This document shows, piece after piece, positions 63,701 to 64,000 of a stretch of 64,000 nt of DNA. The DNA lies in NCBI GenBank assembly GCA_946122785.1, contig CAMGYJ010000005.1:91072547-91136546 (forward strand), in the 5' to 3' direction. The translations under genes were made by a program, and so were the position numbers. The notes beneath the pieces are model-generated. The model was not told the DNA's origin, did not search any database, and worked only from the letters and a program-made list of their open reading frames with translations. How positions within the stretch are numbered: position 1 is the first letter of the stretch; each line of letters starts with the position of its first letter. Source of the DNA: Linum tenue. Its lineage: Eukaryota; Streptophyta; Magnoliopsida; Malpighiales; Linaceae.

Positions 63701-64000
63701 CATGCGTTAATATAATCAATCCGTTTATTTTTATTTGTTTAAAGTCCTTAATACGAAATGTTGAATGCAGATTAAGTTAGTTTTGCTTCTTTTATGATAT
63801 ATCGAATTTCCTCTTAATAATTAAAATTCTTGCATTCATTTTGGTAACATCATAATAATCTAATTGAAATTTTATTGACAAAATTATAGTGCGAGAATAA
63901 CTTTCAGTGGAACGTGGTAAAAGTTAGGATTAAAACTATCAAAGTTAACAAAACCCTTAATATGAGAACCACTATAAGTGTAACAGTCATACCTTTAAAA
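63701..64000. other. AT-rich end of window
   Basis: No gene, RNA or repeat could be recognised. Confidence 0.4.

Overview
The window is plant nuclear DNA, most likely from a eudicot. The evidence is two intron-containing plant genes in an AT-rich background packed with plant-type transposable elements: Athila-like and chromovirus-like Gypsy, Copia, L1-type LINE, MULE and hAT-like elements. The species cannot be read from the sequence. By eye, roughly three quarters of the window is mobile DNA, and nothing prokaryotic or organellar is seen.

Layout. 1-4930 is the 3' part of an Athila-like element on the + strand. 5160-7720 holds decayed Gypsy LTR-like pieces around a 161-codon ORF. 8985-16000 holds LTR debris and a decayed 5'-truncated Copia element (10270-15973) whose pol gene is cut by a perfect 2,998-bp gag-only LTR element at 11532-14529. 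16880-18662 is a small five-exon gene of a plant protein family I do not know a function for (+ strand). 20640-39599 is one large nest. A minus-strand Athila-like element Y is interrupted in its env-like ORF by a gag-protease element Z (20800-25047) and in its protease by a second Athila-like element X (26737-36076). 40313-41745 is a related LTR in the opposite orientation. 41800-45190 is a decayed MULE transposase (minus). 47341-50048 is a six-exon RopGEF gene (minus). 51230-52930 holds two hAT-like non-autonomous elements with 8-bp target duplications. 56226-61901 is a decayed L1-type LINE (minus) that split a further copy of the first hAT-like element. 62130-64000 holds palindrome clusters and repeat-like DNA.

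How the parts relate. Only the RopGEF gene and the small five-exon gene look like working host genes, and they face different directions with no shared control. The retroelements are mostly non-autonomous: one encodes gag only, one gag and protease only, and two Athila copies encode gag, protease and an env-like ORF but no reverse transcriptase, RNase H or integrase. All of these would depend on enzymes from elsewhere.

The strongest candidate for an unusual system is the gag-only element at 11532-14529. It has two identical 371-bp LTRs, a 5-bp target duplication, a primer site, a purine tract, and a single intact 724-codon gag with a chromovirus-type zinc knuckle. The second is the shared pol-less Athila architecture of X and Y.
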